A stretch of 41,369 nt of DNA from NCBI GenBank assembly GCA_002315255.1, contig DCGM01000102.1, positions 2,501 to 43,869 on the forward strand, given 5' to 3'. The notes beneath the pieces were generated by a model. The model was not told the DNA's origin, made no database searches, and saw only the letters and a program-made list of their open reading frames with translations. Position numbers and translations under genes: made by a program. Numbering within the stretch: the first letter of the stretch is position 1; the number at the start of each line of letters is the position of its first letter. The DNA is from Lachnospiraceae bacterium UBA1778. Lineage in GTDB: Bacteria; Bacillota; Clostridia; Lachnospirales; Lachnospiraceae. Shown in pieces: positions 7,933-16,424 of the stretch.

Positions 7933-10173
7933 TTATCTTTTAGTTTTCTCGCCCCGGACCATAAAGTTCCGTCCATCAGGCAAAATAACCTTCGCCTCTT
8001 TCCCCGCCGGAATACTGACCGTAAAAACCGGCTTTCCGTTCTCATACCGCCACTCGCTTTGAATGATTCCGACCGGCGATTTCCAGCGCGCCTTCGCAAA
8101 TCTCAGCTGCGGGTCCGGCTGCGGCGCGATCGTGATCTCTCCGTTTTCATATCGGATTCCGCAGATCCCGGAAAACAGGAACCGGCAGACAGCGCCATAA
8201 GAATAATGGTTCAGCGAGGAATAAACTGTTCCGTCCTCCCGGACCGCATCCCAATTCTCCCAAATGGTGGTGGCCCCTTTCCCGACCGCATAAAGCCAGG
8301 ACGGGCATGTTTTCTGGAGTAAAAGGCGGTATGCACTGTCGACATAGCCGTAGTCCGCCAGCACCTGACAGATATAAGGCGTCGATAAGAATCCAGTGTT
8401 TAAATGATATCCGTTTTCTTTCACTAATCCGTTCAAGATCGCGGCATTCGTCTGCTTCTCTTCCCCGTCTAACAGGCCGAACGCTAGCGCCCGCACATAA
8501 TCAGCCTGACGCTTTGACTCGATCTTTCCGTCCTTCAGCGTCCAATACCGCCATGCGTTCTTCGCATTTTCAGCCACTTCCGCATATCTTTCTTTTTCGT
8601 CCGTTTTTCCTAAAATCCCGGCCGCTTCGCTTAATAATGCCGCGCTCCGATAGAAATAAGCGGTGGCGAGTTCCGGAACACCTTTTGTCAGGTTCTCTTT
8701 CATTGCAGCCGTCGAATCGACATCAGGCTCACACCATTCGCCGAAATGGAAGCCGGTATCCATAAGATAATCCCGATACGGATTCTTCCGGAAACGGTTC
8801 TTAAGCTTACTCTTCCGCGCCCGACGGATCAGAAACCCGACCCAGGCTTTCATCATCGGATAATTCTCTTCTAGGATGGCTTTATCGCCGTACACACGGT
8901 ACAGCGCCATCGGCACAATAACGGCGGCATCGCCCCAGCCTGCAGAGCCCTTAATCAGCCGCGTGATAAACCCGGAAAGATTATTCGGCGGCGCGATATT
9001 CGGCACGACCCCTTCCGCGCTCTGTCCCAATGCGACCTCCCGAAGCCATTTCCGGTAGACCTTTTCGCAGTCCATCAGGAACATTCCGGTGTCCACAAAA
9101 ACCCCTGCGTCGCCTGTCCAGCCTGCGCGCTCGCGCGTCGGACAGTCTGTCGGAATGCCGCAGAAGTTCGATTTCATGCTCCAGACAGCATTTCGGAAAA
9201 GCTGATTCACATCTTCATCGGAGCACTCGAAGTACCCGGCTTCCTCCATGTCAGAGTAGACGGAAACCGCTTCAAAGGAAGCGCTTTCCAGCGGAATATC
9301 CGTCTCAACCTTCGCATATCGGAATCCGAAAATCGAAAAGGAAGGCGCATATTCATTAAGTCCTTCTTTACAGGTATAGACGATTTTTTGCGGGATGCCT
9401 CCCTCGCGGTTCCGATCGCCGGGGTCATAATTCGCCTGCGTAAAATTGCCGTTTTCGTCAAGTGTTTCGCCATGCCAGAGAACGATTTTTCCGCCCGCCT
9501 CCGCATTGACGGAAAAGCGGACATAACCTGCGAGATTCTGCGAAAAATCAAGCACACGCTCGCCGTTCGGCGTCATAATAAGTTTCCCTGGGAACCGCTC
9601 GTGCTCTGAAATCCGGCATTCATCCGCCTGCACGAGCACCGATTTATCTTCTTCTCCGATAAGGACCGGGTGCCAGTCCGAAATCTCTTCCATTAAGGCA
9701 TCGTAGGTCTCTCCCTGTTCGAGATCGTCCGCCCGGATCGGGCCGCTCTGACTCGCCTCCCATGCTTCGTCGCTTTGAAGGAGCACATTCCCATGAAGGT
9801 CCTCAAGCGTACATAAAAGCGCCAGACGGTTTCCGAAAAGATTCCGGCAGCCGTCGATTCCGGTGCAGCCGCGAAACCAGCCGTCTCCTAAGATTATCAG
9901 AATCGTGTTTTCGCCCGCCTGAAGGAGCGCAGAAACATCGGTTTTCTGGTATTCAAGCCGCTTCGGATAATTTCCGGGTCCCGGCTCCAGCACATGATTT
10001 CCGACACGCTTTCCGTTAATAAAGGCGACATAAAGCCCGTGACAGGTAATTGAAAGCGTCGCTTCTGTTTTTTGGTCCAATGTAAACCGGCGTCTTAAAT
10101 ACGAGGCAGGATAACGCATGGCAGGGTCAATCTCGTATGCCTCCGGATAAATCCATTTTCCTTCAGTTATCAT
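7933..10173 (-). CDS. Alpha-L-rhamnosidase, GH78
   Basis: This 746-residue enzyme removes terminal alpha-L-rhamnose from glycosides. N-terminal beta domains (~1-310) include GDGWFRGCTG, typical of bacterial rhamnosidase N domains. The catalytic alpha/alpha barrel starts near 315. The GH78 catalytic block DCPTRERAGWTGDA (343-356) keeps the spacing of the family's key acids: D343, E348 and D355 match the residues called D567, E572 and D579 in Bacillus RhaB. E639 in TIWENWD matches the later catalytic glutamate. No signal peptide is seen, so it acts inside the cell after import. The start overlaps the upstream GH2-GH1 stop by 11 bp, showing tight coupling. No rhamnose-metabolism genes are in the window. 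Confidence 0.95.
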   Translation of the reverse strand: MITEGKWIYPEAYEIDPAMRYPASYLRRRFTLDQKTEATLSITCHGLYVAFINGKRVGNHVLEPGPGNYPKRLEYQKTDVSALLQAGENTILIILGDGWFRGCTGIDGCRNLFGNRLALLCTLEDLHGNVLLQSDEAWEASQSGPIRADDLEQGETYDALMEEISDWHPVLIGEEDKSVLVQADECRISEHERFPGKLIMTPNGERVLDFSQNLAGYVRFSVNAEAGGKIVLWHGETLDENGNFTQANYDPGDRNREGGIPQKIVYTCKEGLNEYAPSFSIFGFRYAKVETDIPLESASFEAVSVYSDMEEAGYFECSDEDVNQLFRNAVWSMKSNFCGIPTDCPTRERAGWTGDAGVFVDTGMFLMDCEKVYRKWLREVALGQSAEGVVPNIAPPNNLSGFITRLIKGSAGWGDAAVIVPMALYRVYGDKAILEENYPMMKAWVGFLIRRARKSKLKNRFRKNPYRDYLMDTGFHFGEWCEPDVDSTAAMKENLTKGVPELATAYFYRSAALLSEAAGILGKTDEKERYAEVAENAKNAWRYWTLKDGKIESKRQADYVRALAFGLLDGEEKQTNAAILNGLVKENGYHLNTGFLSTPYICQVLADYGYVDSAYRLLLQKTCPSWLYAVGKGATTIWENWDAVREDGTVYSSLNHYSYGAVCRFLFSGICGIRYENGEITIAPQPDPQLRFAKARWKSPVGIIQSEWRYENGKPVFTVSIPAGKEAKVILPDGRNFMVRGEKTKR

Positions 10174-13100
10174 CCTGTTTTGCGAATCCTCCTAACACGT
10201 TAAGACTCTCTTTCGGATAACGTTTCTGGGTCTTCCGGTCGACGGCGATCAGTCCGAAGGTCATCGAAAAGCCCTTCTGCCATTCAAAGTTGTCGAGGAG
10301 ACTCCAGTGGAGATAGCCTTTTACCGGAATCCCGTCGGCCACGCACCGTTTGACTCCCGTTACCGCCTCTTTGATGAAGGCAATGCGCCGCGCGTCATCC
10401 GAGGTTGCGATGCCGTTCTCCGTCACCAGAATTTCTCCTTTATATTTCTCATACACGCGGCGGATGACATGCTCTAACGCCGCCGGGTAAAACTCATATT
10501 CCATCTGTGTAAGCTCTGCGCCTGCCGGCGGGGCCATCACGCCTTTTTGGTTGTAACGGGACCGCGTATAGTTCTGAATCCCGATAAAATCATCCGCTCC
10601 GATATACGGAAGATAATGGAGGAATTCGTTTTCCCAGTCCTTCCCCGCCTTCTTCTCGCCGCCCTTTTCCGCTTGAATATCATGAAGCGAAAGGCTTAAT
10701 CCGACCTTCAGCTCCGGCCGCTCCGCCTTGATTGCTTTCACTGCCGCCTGATGCGCGCGCATCACGAGAAGGTCGCCTTCTCCGCTCCTTTGTGCGACAA
10801 ACGTATTCAGTTTTTCTGTGCCGAAGACTTCTAAATTCTCGCCCTTCGACTTTTTCATATTGGCGAGGACCTGCTGAAGGTTAATGCCGACCTGTGCCTT
10901 TCCGTCCGTCTTTTTCCGTCCGAAAATCAAACTCTTCAGATACCGTTTGGCAATCATTGCCACCTGAAGGCCCATGTTCGCTTCATTGATCGTAACGACA
11001 TAACGGAGATTTTCGCCAAGTTCCTTCGCGATATAGCCGCAGTAGCGTGCGAAATATCCGACCGTGCTTTCCGCTTCCCAGCCGCCCTTTTCAATAAGCC
11101 ACTTCGGGCTGGTAAAATGATGCAGCGTCACAATCGGCTCGACCTGGCGCTCACGGCAATATGCGATCATCTTCCGGTAATGCTCGGTTTCCGCAGAATC
11201 AAACACGCCTTCCTGCGGTTCAATCCGCGCCCATTCAATCGAAAAACGGTACGCGTTCAATCCGGCCCCTGCGAGAAAATCGATATCTTCCTCATAGCGG
11301 TGATAATGGTCTACCGCGTCAAGGCTCGGCTCCGCAAAAGCCTGATATTTCATATGCTCCATCGCCCAATAATCGCTATGGATATTCTGGCCCTCGACCT
11401 GATGGGCCGCCGTCGCCGCACCGATTAAGAACTCCTTCGGGAGACGGAGTTTCTCTTCGGTCTTCCCGTCTTCGCAGGCCGAAGCCTTCTCGGAAGCCCC
11501 CTCGTTTTTTTCTGGAATCGGAATGCGGGAAAGTTCCTCATTGAACTGCTGTAGTTTTTCCGCCGATATTTTTGCGCCGCTTTGCGAAATCAGTCTTCGG
11601 AGCGATATTTTCCCGATCACCTTCATCATCATCGGCGGGATTTTCGCTTTCGCGCCCATGCCGCCCGCAATGCTTCCGGCCATCTCCCTCATGAATCCCT
11701 CCAGCAGCGCCGCGCCTTCCGGAATACTCTGGATTTCATTGAACGTGCTATCAATCGACAGGCAGTTCCCCGGAGCCTCTTTTTCGGGCTTCTCTTCAAA
11801 CCAGTTTCGGACATCTTCCTTTGAGACAAAATAGTCCGGATTCAAGCAGTCCGACTTCACGATCTCCATCGAATCTGTCAGTTCGCCGCTCTTCGCTTCG
11901 ATAAAATGCTTCCCCGAAATCGGCACACGGAATGTAAACACATAGGATCCGCTCTTCGTTTCAAAAAGCTTCCCATCCACAAAAAGGGAGACTTCTTTTC
12001 GATTACTGTAAACCTTAATCTCCGTTTCCGCTTCGATCCGTTCCCGATAGCGGCGACTGCAGAGATAAACGAACGGCTCGTCACTCCAATACGCCTTATA
12101 GATATAAAACGCGTCTTTTTTGGTCTCGCGGTCGAATGTCACAAGTCCTTTATGGTTGATGCCGGGGTCTCCGGCTTCGTCCCGTCCGGCAGCCGCAAAT
12201 TCAAACATGTTCCAGACGAAGCATCCCCAGATATAGGGCCGCTCCGAAAGGATTTTCAGCATATGCTCATGATAGACAGCCTGGTAGCTCTCGGTATAAT
12301 CGCCCTTCTCCGGGACCGGCGACTGGAGCCGCACCACAGCATCCGCCCCGTACTCCGTCAATGCGATCTTCTTCTCCGGGTGCTCTTTATGGAATGTGTC
12401 AAACCACTGTTCATTCTCTGTCATCTCACCGACATACCAGCCAAAATAGAGATTATAGCCCATAATATCGGGGATTTCCAAAAGCGGGCTGTCTGTCTCC
12501 AGCATAAAGAGGCAGGCCATGGAGGTATACCGGCCCGGGTCGAGCTTCTTCGCAAGATCATTCAAAATCCGGTGGTTTTCGAGAAGATCGTCCGAAACGC
12601 CCGCTAACGTGATTTCATTGGACATCGCCCATGTAAAAATGGACGGGTGGTTAATATTTTGGAGGATCAGCTCTGTGAACTGGGAAACCGTATTCGCGCG
12701 TCCGTCCTTCATATGAATCGAAATATATGGAATTTCCGCCCAGACGAGGAAGCCTATCTCATCGCAGAGATCATACATCTCCTGCGCCTGCTGATAATGC
12801 GCCAGTCTTACAGCATTTGCGCCCATCTCTTTTATCATCGCGAGGTCTTCTCGGTGCTCTTTCAGTGTCAATGCATTGCCGAGCCCCGGGCGGTCCTGAT
12901 GGCGGGAAACGCCATGGAGCGGATACGCGCGGCCGTTTAAGAAGAAGCCTCTCTCCGAATCGATTTCAATCTTCCGACAGCCGAAACGGGTCGAAATCCG
13001 GTCGCCGCTTTTAAGTTCTGCAGTTGCTTCGTAGAGATACGGATCCTGTAATCCATCCCAAAGATGCACATTTTCAATAACAAATTCTGCTCTCGCGATT

Positions 13101-13663
13101 CCGTCGTGCGATTCCGCCTTTTTCGAAATCCCATCCACCGTAATAAGAACTTCCGGCGCATTCTGGCGTGTCACAACCGAAACTTTTGCCGACTTTTTCT
13201 CTAAGTCCACCTCTGCCGTCGCTTCGATTCCCGGCGCTCCGAAAGAATCGAGATCAAAATGCTCCTTCGGAACTGAAATCAGCCGCACATCCCGATAGAT
13301 GCCGCCGTAGAAAGTAAAATCCGCATTCTGCGGATAGACATGCTCATTCGGTTCGTTACTGACAAAAACCTCTAAATGGTTTTCATCCTGAAGCTGCCCG
13401 GTCAGCCGCACGCGGAAAGCCGAATAGCCGCCCTCATGAACGCCTAATTCGACATCGTTCAAAAGAACGCGTGCGGACATGGCCGCACCTGAAAACTCGA
13501 GATAGATTTCTTCGCCCTGCGGTCTTCCGAAATATTTTTCGTAACGGTATGTTCCTCGCCGGTAGCCCTTCTGCGTTCCGTCTTCCGCATTGAAACAATG
13601 CGGCAGCGAAACAGGCGTTCCCTCAAACAGCCATTGATCATTAAAAAGTTCGATTTTTCTCAT
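10163..13663 (-). CDS. Bifunctional GH2-GH1 glycosidase fusion
   Basis: This protein of 1166 residues has two complete glycosidase units. Residues ~1-600 are a GH2 enzyme (sugar-binding domain, Ig-like domain, TIM barrel) with acid/base E350 in SNEI and nucleophile E437 in LTEYGAD. Residues ~615-735 are a linker with helical, Met-rich sequence and a charged stretch (SEKASACEDGKTEEK). Residues ~739-1166 are a GH1 enzyme starting LRLPKEFLIGAATAAHQVEG, with acid/base E894 in TINEAN and nucleophile E1082 in LVTENGIA. GH2 members cleave beta-galactosides, glucuronides or mannosides; GH1 members cleave beta-glucosides and related sugars. The exact substrates are not readable. No signal peptide is seen. 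The ATG at 13663 is chosen over an upstream in-frame ATG because GGGAGG lies seven bases before it. It is the first gene of the operon with GH78 and a GPH symporter. Confidence 0.93.
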   Translation of the reverse strand: MRKIELFNDQWLFEGTPVSLPHCFNAEDGTQKGYRRGTYRYEKYFGRPQGEEIYLEFSGAAMSARVLLNDVELGVHEGGYSAFRVRLTGQLQDENHLEVFVSNEPNEHVYPQNADFTFYGGIYRDVRLISVPKEHFDLDSFGAPGIEATAEVDLEKKSAKVSVVTRQNAPEVLITVDGISKKAESHDGIARAEFVIENVHLWDGLQDPYLYEATAELKSGDRISTRFGCRKIEIDSERGFFLNGRAYPLHGVSRHQDRPGLGNALTLKEHREDLAMIKEMGANAVRLAHYQQAQEMYDLCDEIGFLVWAEIPYISIHMKDGRANTVSQFTELILQNINHPSIFTWAMSNEITLAGVSDDLLENHRILNDLAKKLDPGRYTSMACLFMLETDSPLLEIPDIMGYNLYFGWYVGEMTENEQWFDTFHKEHPEKKIALTEYGADAVVRLQSPVPEKGDYTESYQAVYHEHMLKILSERPYIWGCFVWNMFEFAAAGRDEAGDPGINHKGLVTFDRETKKDAFYIYKAYWSDEPFVYLCSRRYRERIEAETEIKVYSNRKEVSLFVDGKLFETKSGSYVFTFRVPISGKHFIEAKSGELTDSMEIVKSDCLNPDYFVSKEDVRNWFEEKPEKEAPGNCLSIDSTFNEIQSIPEGAALLEGFMREMAGSIAGGMGAKAKIPPMMMKVIGKISLRRLISQSGAKISAEKLQQFNEELSRIPIPEKNEGASEKASACEDGKTEEKLRLPKEFLIGAATAAHQVEGQNIHSDYWAMEHMKYQAFAEPSLDAVDHYHRYEEDIDFLAGAGLNAYRFSIEWARIEPQEGVFDSAETEHYRKMIAYCRERQVEPIVTLHHFTSPKWLIEKGGWEAESTVGYFARYCGYIAKELGENLRYVVTINEANMGLQVAMIAKRYLKSLIFGRKKTDGKAQVGINLQQVLANMKKSKGENLEVFGTEKLNTFVAQRSGEGDLLVMRAHQAAVKAIKAERPELKVGLSLSLHDIQAEKGGEKKAGKDWENEFLHYLPYIGADDFIGIQNYTRSRYNQKGVMAPPAGAELTQMEYEFYPAALEHVIRRVYEKYKGEILVTENGIATSDDARRIAFIKEAVTGVKRCVADGIPVKGYLHWSLLDNFEWQKGFSMTFGLIAVDRKTQKRYPKESLNVLGGFAKQDDN

Positions 13664-13738
13664 GGGCAATCCTCCCACTTCGTTCTTTACTTGTATGCTA
13701 CCAGAAAAAGAACGCATTATGTTAGAAAATATTTATGA

Positions 13739-13765
13739 ATTATAGCATTATTTTACGAGTTACAA
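13739..13765 (-). promoter_or_regulatory. Extended -10 promoter of the GH2-GH1/GH78/GPH operon
   Basis: On the minus strand TATAAT (13744-13739) is preceded by TGC, a full extended -10. A weak -35 (TTGTAA, 13765-13760) is 15 bp upstream. It lies about 75 bp before the ATG. The leader also has an inverted repeat, GTTCTTT with AAAGAAC separated by 18 bases (~13680-13713), which could be a regulator site. Confidence 0.65.
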
Positions 13766-13833
13766 GCGATTTGAAAGACAAATATGCATAGTTCCCTAGA
13801 GAAGCGGCTTTGAAGAAAGCCTCGAGGAAGACA

Positions 13834-13876
13834 AGAAGAACCCCGAAAGAATCGCTGATCCCTTCGGGGTTCTTCT
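13834..13876 (-). terminator. Hairpin terminator after the CDF transporter gene
   Basis: A 14-bp stem (AGAAGAACCCCGAA with TTCGGGGTTCTTCT) has a 15-base loop. It lies 65 bp beyond the CDF gene stop. The T-rich tail on the minus strand is short and interrupted. The rest of 13766-13940 shows no gene. Confidence 0.65.
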
Positions 13877-13940
13877 CTGTCACTTCGTTGTGTTTTCCGT
13901 CATTTGGATATAGTTTCTGTTATTTCAGATGCTTTCTCCG

Positions 13941-14888
13941 TTACTCAGAAGCTTTTTGCGTCAATGCATTTTTACTGTCGAAAATAATCGACACCTTACA
14001 GTTTTCAAAGGTATTCTCGAGTTCCTCCGTCATCGCCTTCAGGGCATCGACGATCTCGCCGTAGGTCGTTTCCTTCGGGAACGAGACGAGGAAATCGATA
14101 TAGACATTCTTTCCGGCTTTATGCGAATTGACCGAGAAGAAATCCTCGAAATCGTGGAAGCGGTGCGCGAGAACTGCCATAATCTTCATCTGGTCCTTCT
14201 CATCGAGCGTCACATAGGTCAGTTCTCTCACGTATTCAATGATCCGCCCGACCGACTTATAGATGATGATAACCGCGATCAGAACCGACGCAACCGGCTC
14301 CACATAGCCGACAAACGAATACCCTCTGAAGATGTAAGCTGCGAGGACCGCTACGAGAATAGCGGCATCGAAACCGGTCGCGCTGAGCGAGCCTTCAAAG
14401 TTCGTCTTCGCAACCTTCGTGCCGGTCTTTTTATAAACGCGATAGCTGTTCACAGAAAGATAGGTGTCAACGGCCAGATTGACTGCCTTAAAGATGACGC
14501 CGATAATCAATGTATCCTCCGGCATCGTCGGATTAAAGAGCCGGACGATCGCGAAGACCATCACCGCGCCGGTGCCCGCGGAAAGGAGCATCTCGCAGAG
14601 GAGCATTGAGATCGTTTCGAGATTCTCGGTGCCGTAATTATACTTAAACGACTGGTCCTTCTGGAGCCGCGCGGAGAGGAAGGTGCAGATGCCTGTCCGA
14701 AGAAGGTTGCAGGTCGAATTGACGAGGTCCATGAAGATGGAGATGGACATCGTCAGAACCGCGGTCGCGATAACCGCCGCATAATTCGCCACTTCGCTGA
14801 TAAAATTCATAAGCGAAGCCTTCGTTTCCTCTTTATAGCCGGTCTCATTGCCTGCGTTTATGTTCGTTTTCTTTTCCTGTTTTTCCAA
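13941..14888 (-). CDS. Cation diffusion facilitator (CDF) family transporter
   Basis: This is a membrane protein of about 315 residues with six hydrophobic segments and a C-terminal cytoplasmic domain of ~80 residues, the CDF layout. The family moves divalent metals such as Zn, Mn or Fe out of the cell in exchange for protons. The metal site is not canonical. The TM2 motif, usually DxxxD, reads FMDLVNSTCNLL. The TM5 HxxxD reads ATGFD, keeping the aspartate but not the histidine. YNYGTENLETI matches the family's YGxxKxE-like loop. The frame is open upstream to 14969, but that region encodes a terminator hairpin. I prefer the TTG at 14888, which follows GGGGTGA at good spacing; an ATG at 14921 is the alternative. 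The metal cannot be named. The gene has its own promoter just upstream. Confidence 0.82.
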   Translation of the reverse strand: MEKQEKKTNINAGNETGYKEETKASLMNFISEVANYAAVIATAVLTMSISIFMDLVNSTCNLLRTGICTFLSARLQKDQSFKYNYGTENLETISMLLCEMLLSAGTGAVMVFAIVRLFNPTMPEDTLIIGVIFKAVNLAVDTYLSVNSYRVYKKTGTKVAKTNFEGSLSATGFDAAILVAVLAAYIFRGYSFVGYVEPVASVLIAVIIIYKSVGRIIEYVRELTYVTLDEKDQMKIMAVLAHRFHDFEDFFSVNSHKAGKNVYIDFLVSFPKETTYGEIVDALKAMTEELENTFENCKVSIIFDSKNALTQKASE

Positions 14889-14928
14889 TGCGTCACCCCG
14901 GATGCTGTGCTTTAAAAGCATAATAAAG

Positions 14929-14953
14929 GGAAGCCCTCCCTGAGAGGGCTTCC
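14929..14953 (-). terminator. Terminator hairpin at the end of the lysine operon
   Basis: A perfect 10-bp stem (GGAAGCCCTC with GAGGGCTTCC) has a 5-base loop and is followed by CTTTATTATGCTTTT on the minus strand. It probably ends the dapA-lysA transcript. It also lies at about +1 to +25 of the promoter at 14960-14988, so transcripts from that promoter would begin with this hairpin. Confidence 0.75.
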
Positions 14954-14959
14954 GCGACA

Positions 14960-14988
14960 ATACTATCATCTGCCAGATAATAAATCAA
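14960..14988 (-). promoter_or_regulatory. Promoter of the CDF transporter gene
   Basis: On the minus strand TTGATT (14988-14983), a 17-bp spacer and TAGTAT (14965-14960) form a plausible sigma-A promoter in the gap between lysA and the CDF gene. The start point would be at the edge of the hairpin at 14929-14953. Confidence 0.55.
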
Positions 14989-14991
14989 GGC

Positions 14992-15063
14992 GTGTCCCAC
15001 GAATTATCCCGCTGCGATATTCTCAAGTGTCCCACGAATTATCCCGTGCTGCGATATCCTCAA
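14992..15063. repeat. Tandem duplication over the lysA stop codon
   Basis: Two adjacent copies of a 35-37 bp unit (14992-15026 and 15027-15063) differ by a 2-base insertion and one substitution. The inner copy encodes the last codons of lysA and its stop; the outer copy is a non-coding remnant just after the stop. Confidence 0.9.
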
Positions 15064-16336
15064 AGGTCTGCCGCCGGACCGCGATCCGGTTTCCTTCTTT
15101 CCGGAGCATTACGACCGGGGGCCGCGGAATCCTGTTATACTCTGACGACATCGAGAAGTTATATGCGCCGGTCGTGCAGACCGCTATCATATCGCCGCGT
15201 TTCGGGCGGGGAATCGAAACATTCTCCTGCAGGATATCGCCGCTCTCGCAGCAGCGCCCGACGACAGAGCATGAAAAATCCGCCGGCTCCGATGCTTTAT
15301 TTGCGAGGAAACAGGTGTATCTGGACCGGTACAAGGCAAACCGCGGATTGTCCGTCATTCCGCCGTCAACCGCCACATAATTCTTAAACCCCGGAATCTC
15401 TTTCGTGCTTCCGACCGTGTAAAGCGTCATTCCGGCGTCTGCCACGATCGACCGCCCCGGTTCGAGACAGATAAACGGCCTTTCAATCTTCAGCTCCGCG
15501 CAGGCTGCTTTCACCGCCGCTGCCACATCCGCAATCTTCTTTGAAATATCGATCGTCGGATCGCTTTCCGTATAGCGGACGCCATAGCCGCCGCCGAGAT
15601 TGAGAATCTCCGCCAGATATCCGTATTTTTCTTTGATTTCCGCGATAAACGTCAGCATGATCACAGCCGCCCGTTCAAAGACATCCTCCGCGAACACCGA
15701 CGACCCGACATGGCAATGAAACCCGCATAATTTCAGGTTTTTCTCCTGAAGCGCCACCGCCGTGAGTTCTTCCGCCTGCCCGGTCTCAATCGCCGCGCCG
15801 AATTTCGAGTCGACCTTTCCGGTATTCACGGCTTCGTATGTATGCGAATCGATCCCCGGCGTCAGCCGTAAAAGGATCCGCTGAAGAACTCCCCTTTTCG
15901 CGGCTTCGCGGTCAATCGCCTGAAGCTCGTCCGCATTGTCAACGACGAAATATCCGACGCCTGCGTCCATCGCATACGCGATATCCGCATCAGTTTTACA
16001 GTTTCCGTGAAAGAAAGCTTTCGCCATCGGGAAGCCGGCCGCCTTCGCGGTATAGATCTCGCCGCAGGAGACTACATCGATTCCCATCTCCTCTTCTTCC
16101 ATGATCCGATAAATCTGCTTAAACGAGCAGGCTTTCGACGCAAAAAGCGCACCTGCCTTTCCGCCGAACTGCTCCCGTAAAGCCGTCTGATAAACCCGGC
16201 AGTTCTGCCGGATCCGCGCTTCATCCATGAGATAGAGCGGCGTGCCGTACTCCCGCGCGAGCAGAACCGTGTCCTGCCCCGCGAAACATAAATGGCCCTG
16301 CGCGTTCACGCTGATATTGTCACATAGGTTTGTCAT
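15023..16336 (-). CDS. lysA: Diaminopimelate decarboxylase
   Basis: This 437-residue PLP enzyme of the alanine-racemase-fold decarboxylase family converts meso-diaminopimelate to L-lysine and CO2, the last step of lysine synthesis. The PLP lysine lies in LFASKACSF near residue 65. Further signatures are GIDVVSCGEIYTA, GFHCHVGSS, EPGRSIVADAG and the catalytic cysteine motif CCESGD near 365. Length is normal. The ATG at 16336 follows CGGAGG. It is the last gene of the dapA-dapB-ddh-lysA operon under the lysine riboswitch. Its final codons lie in one half of a tandem duplication, so the C-terminal tail (RDNSWDT) may have been altered by that event. Confidence 0.97.
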   Translation of the reverse strand: MTNLCDNISVNAQGHLCFAGQDTVLLAREYGTPLYLMDEARIRQNCRVYQTALREQFGGKAGALFASKACSFKQIYRIMEEEEMGIDVVSCGEIYTAKAAGFPMAKAFFHGNCKTDADIAYAMDAGVGYFVVDNADELQAIDREAAKRGVLQRILLRLTPGIDSHTYEAVNTGKVDSKFGAAIETGQAEELTAVALQEKNLKLCGFHCHVGSSVFAEDVFERAAVIMLTFIAEIKEKYGYLAEILNLGGGYGVRYTESDPTIDISKKIADVAAAVKAACAELKIERPFICLEPGRSIVADAGMTLYTVGSTKEIPGFKNYVAVDGGMTDNPRFALYRSRYTCFLANKASEPADFSCSVVGRCCESGDILQENVSIPRPKRGDMIAVCTTGAYNFSMSSEYNRIPRPPVVMLRKEGNRIAVRRQTFEDIAARDNSWDT

Positions 16337-16424
16337 AAAACCTCCGTTTTTCTACCGCAGAAATGTTCAAAACCATTCCCGGATGCATTCTGGAAGCTAT
16401 TCTGCGAAGTTTTCGAAAAGCCGA

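Noticed and set aside
11906..12607. 233-codon plus-strand ORF
   Set aside because: It lies wholly inside the GH2 domain with intact catalytic motifs on the other strand; it has no ribosome site and its translation is Arg/Pro/His-rich like an antisense shadow.
13664..13717. Upstream ATG for the GH2-GH1 gene at 13717
   Set aside because: No ribosome site precedes it, and it lies in the leader just after the promoter; GGGAGG points to 13663.
13929..14609. 226-codon plus-strand ORF
   Set aside because: It is antisense to the CDF transporter and lacks a ribosome site; its composition is that of a complement-frame shadow.
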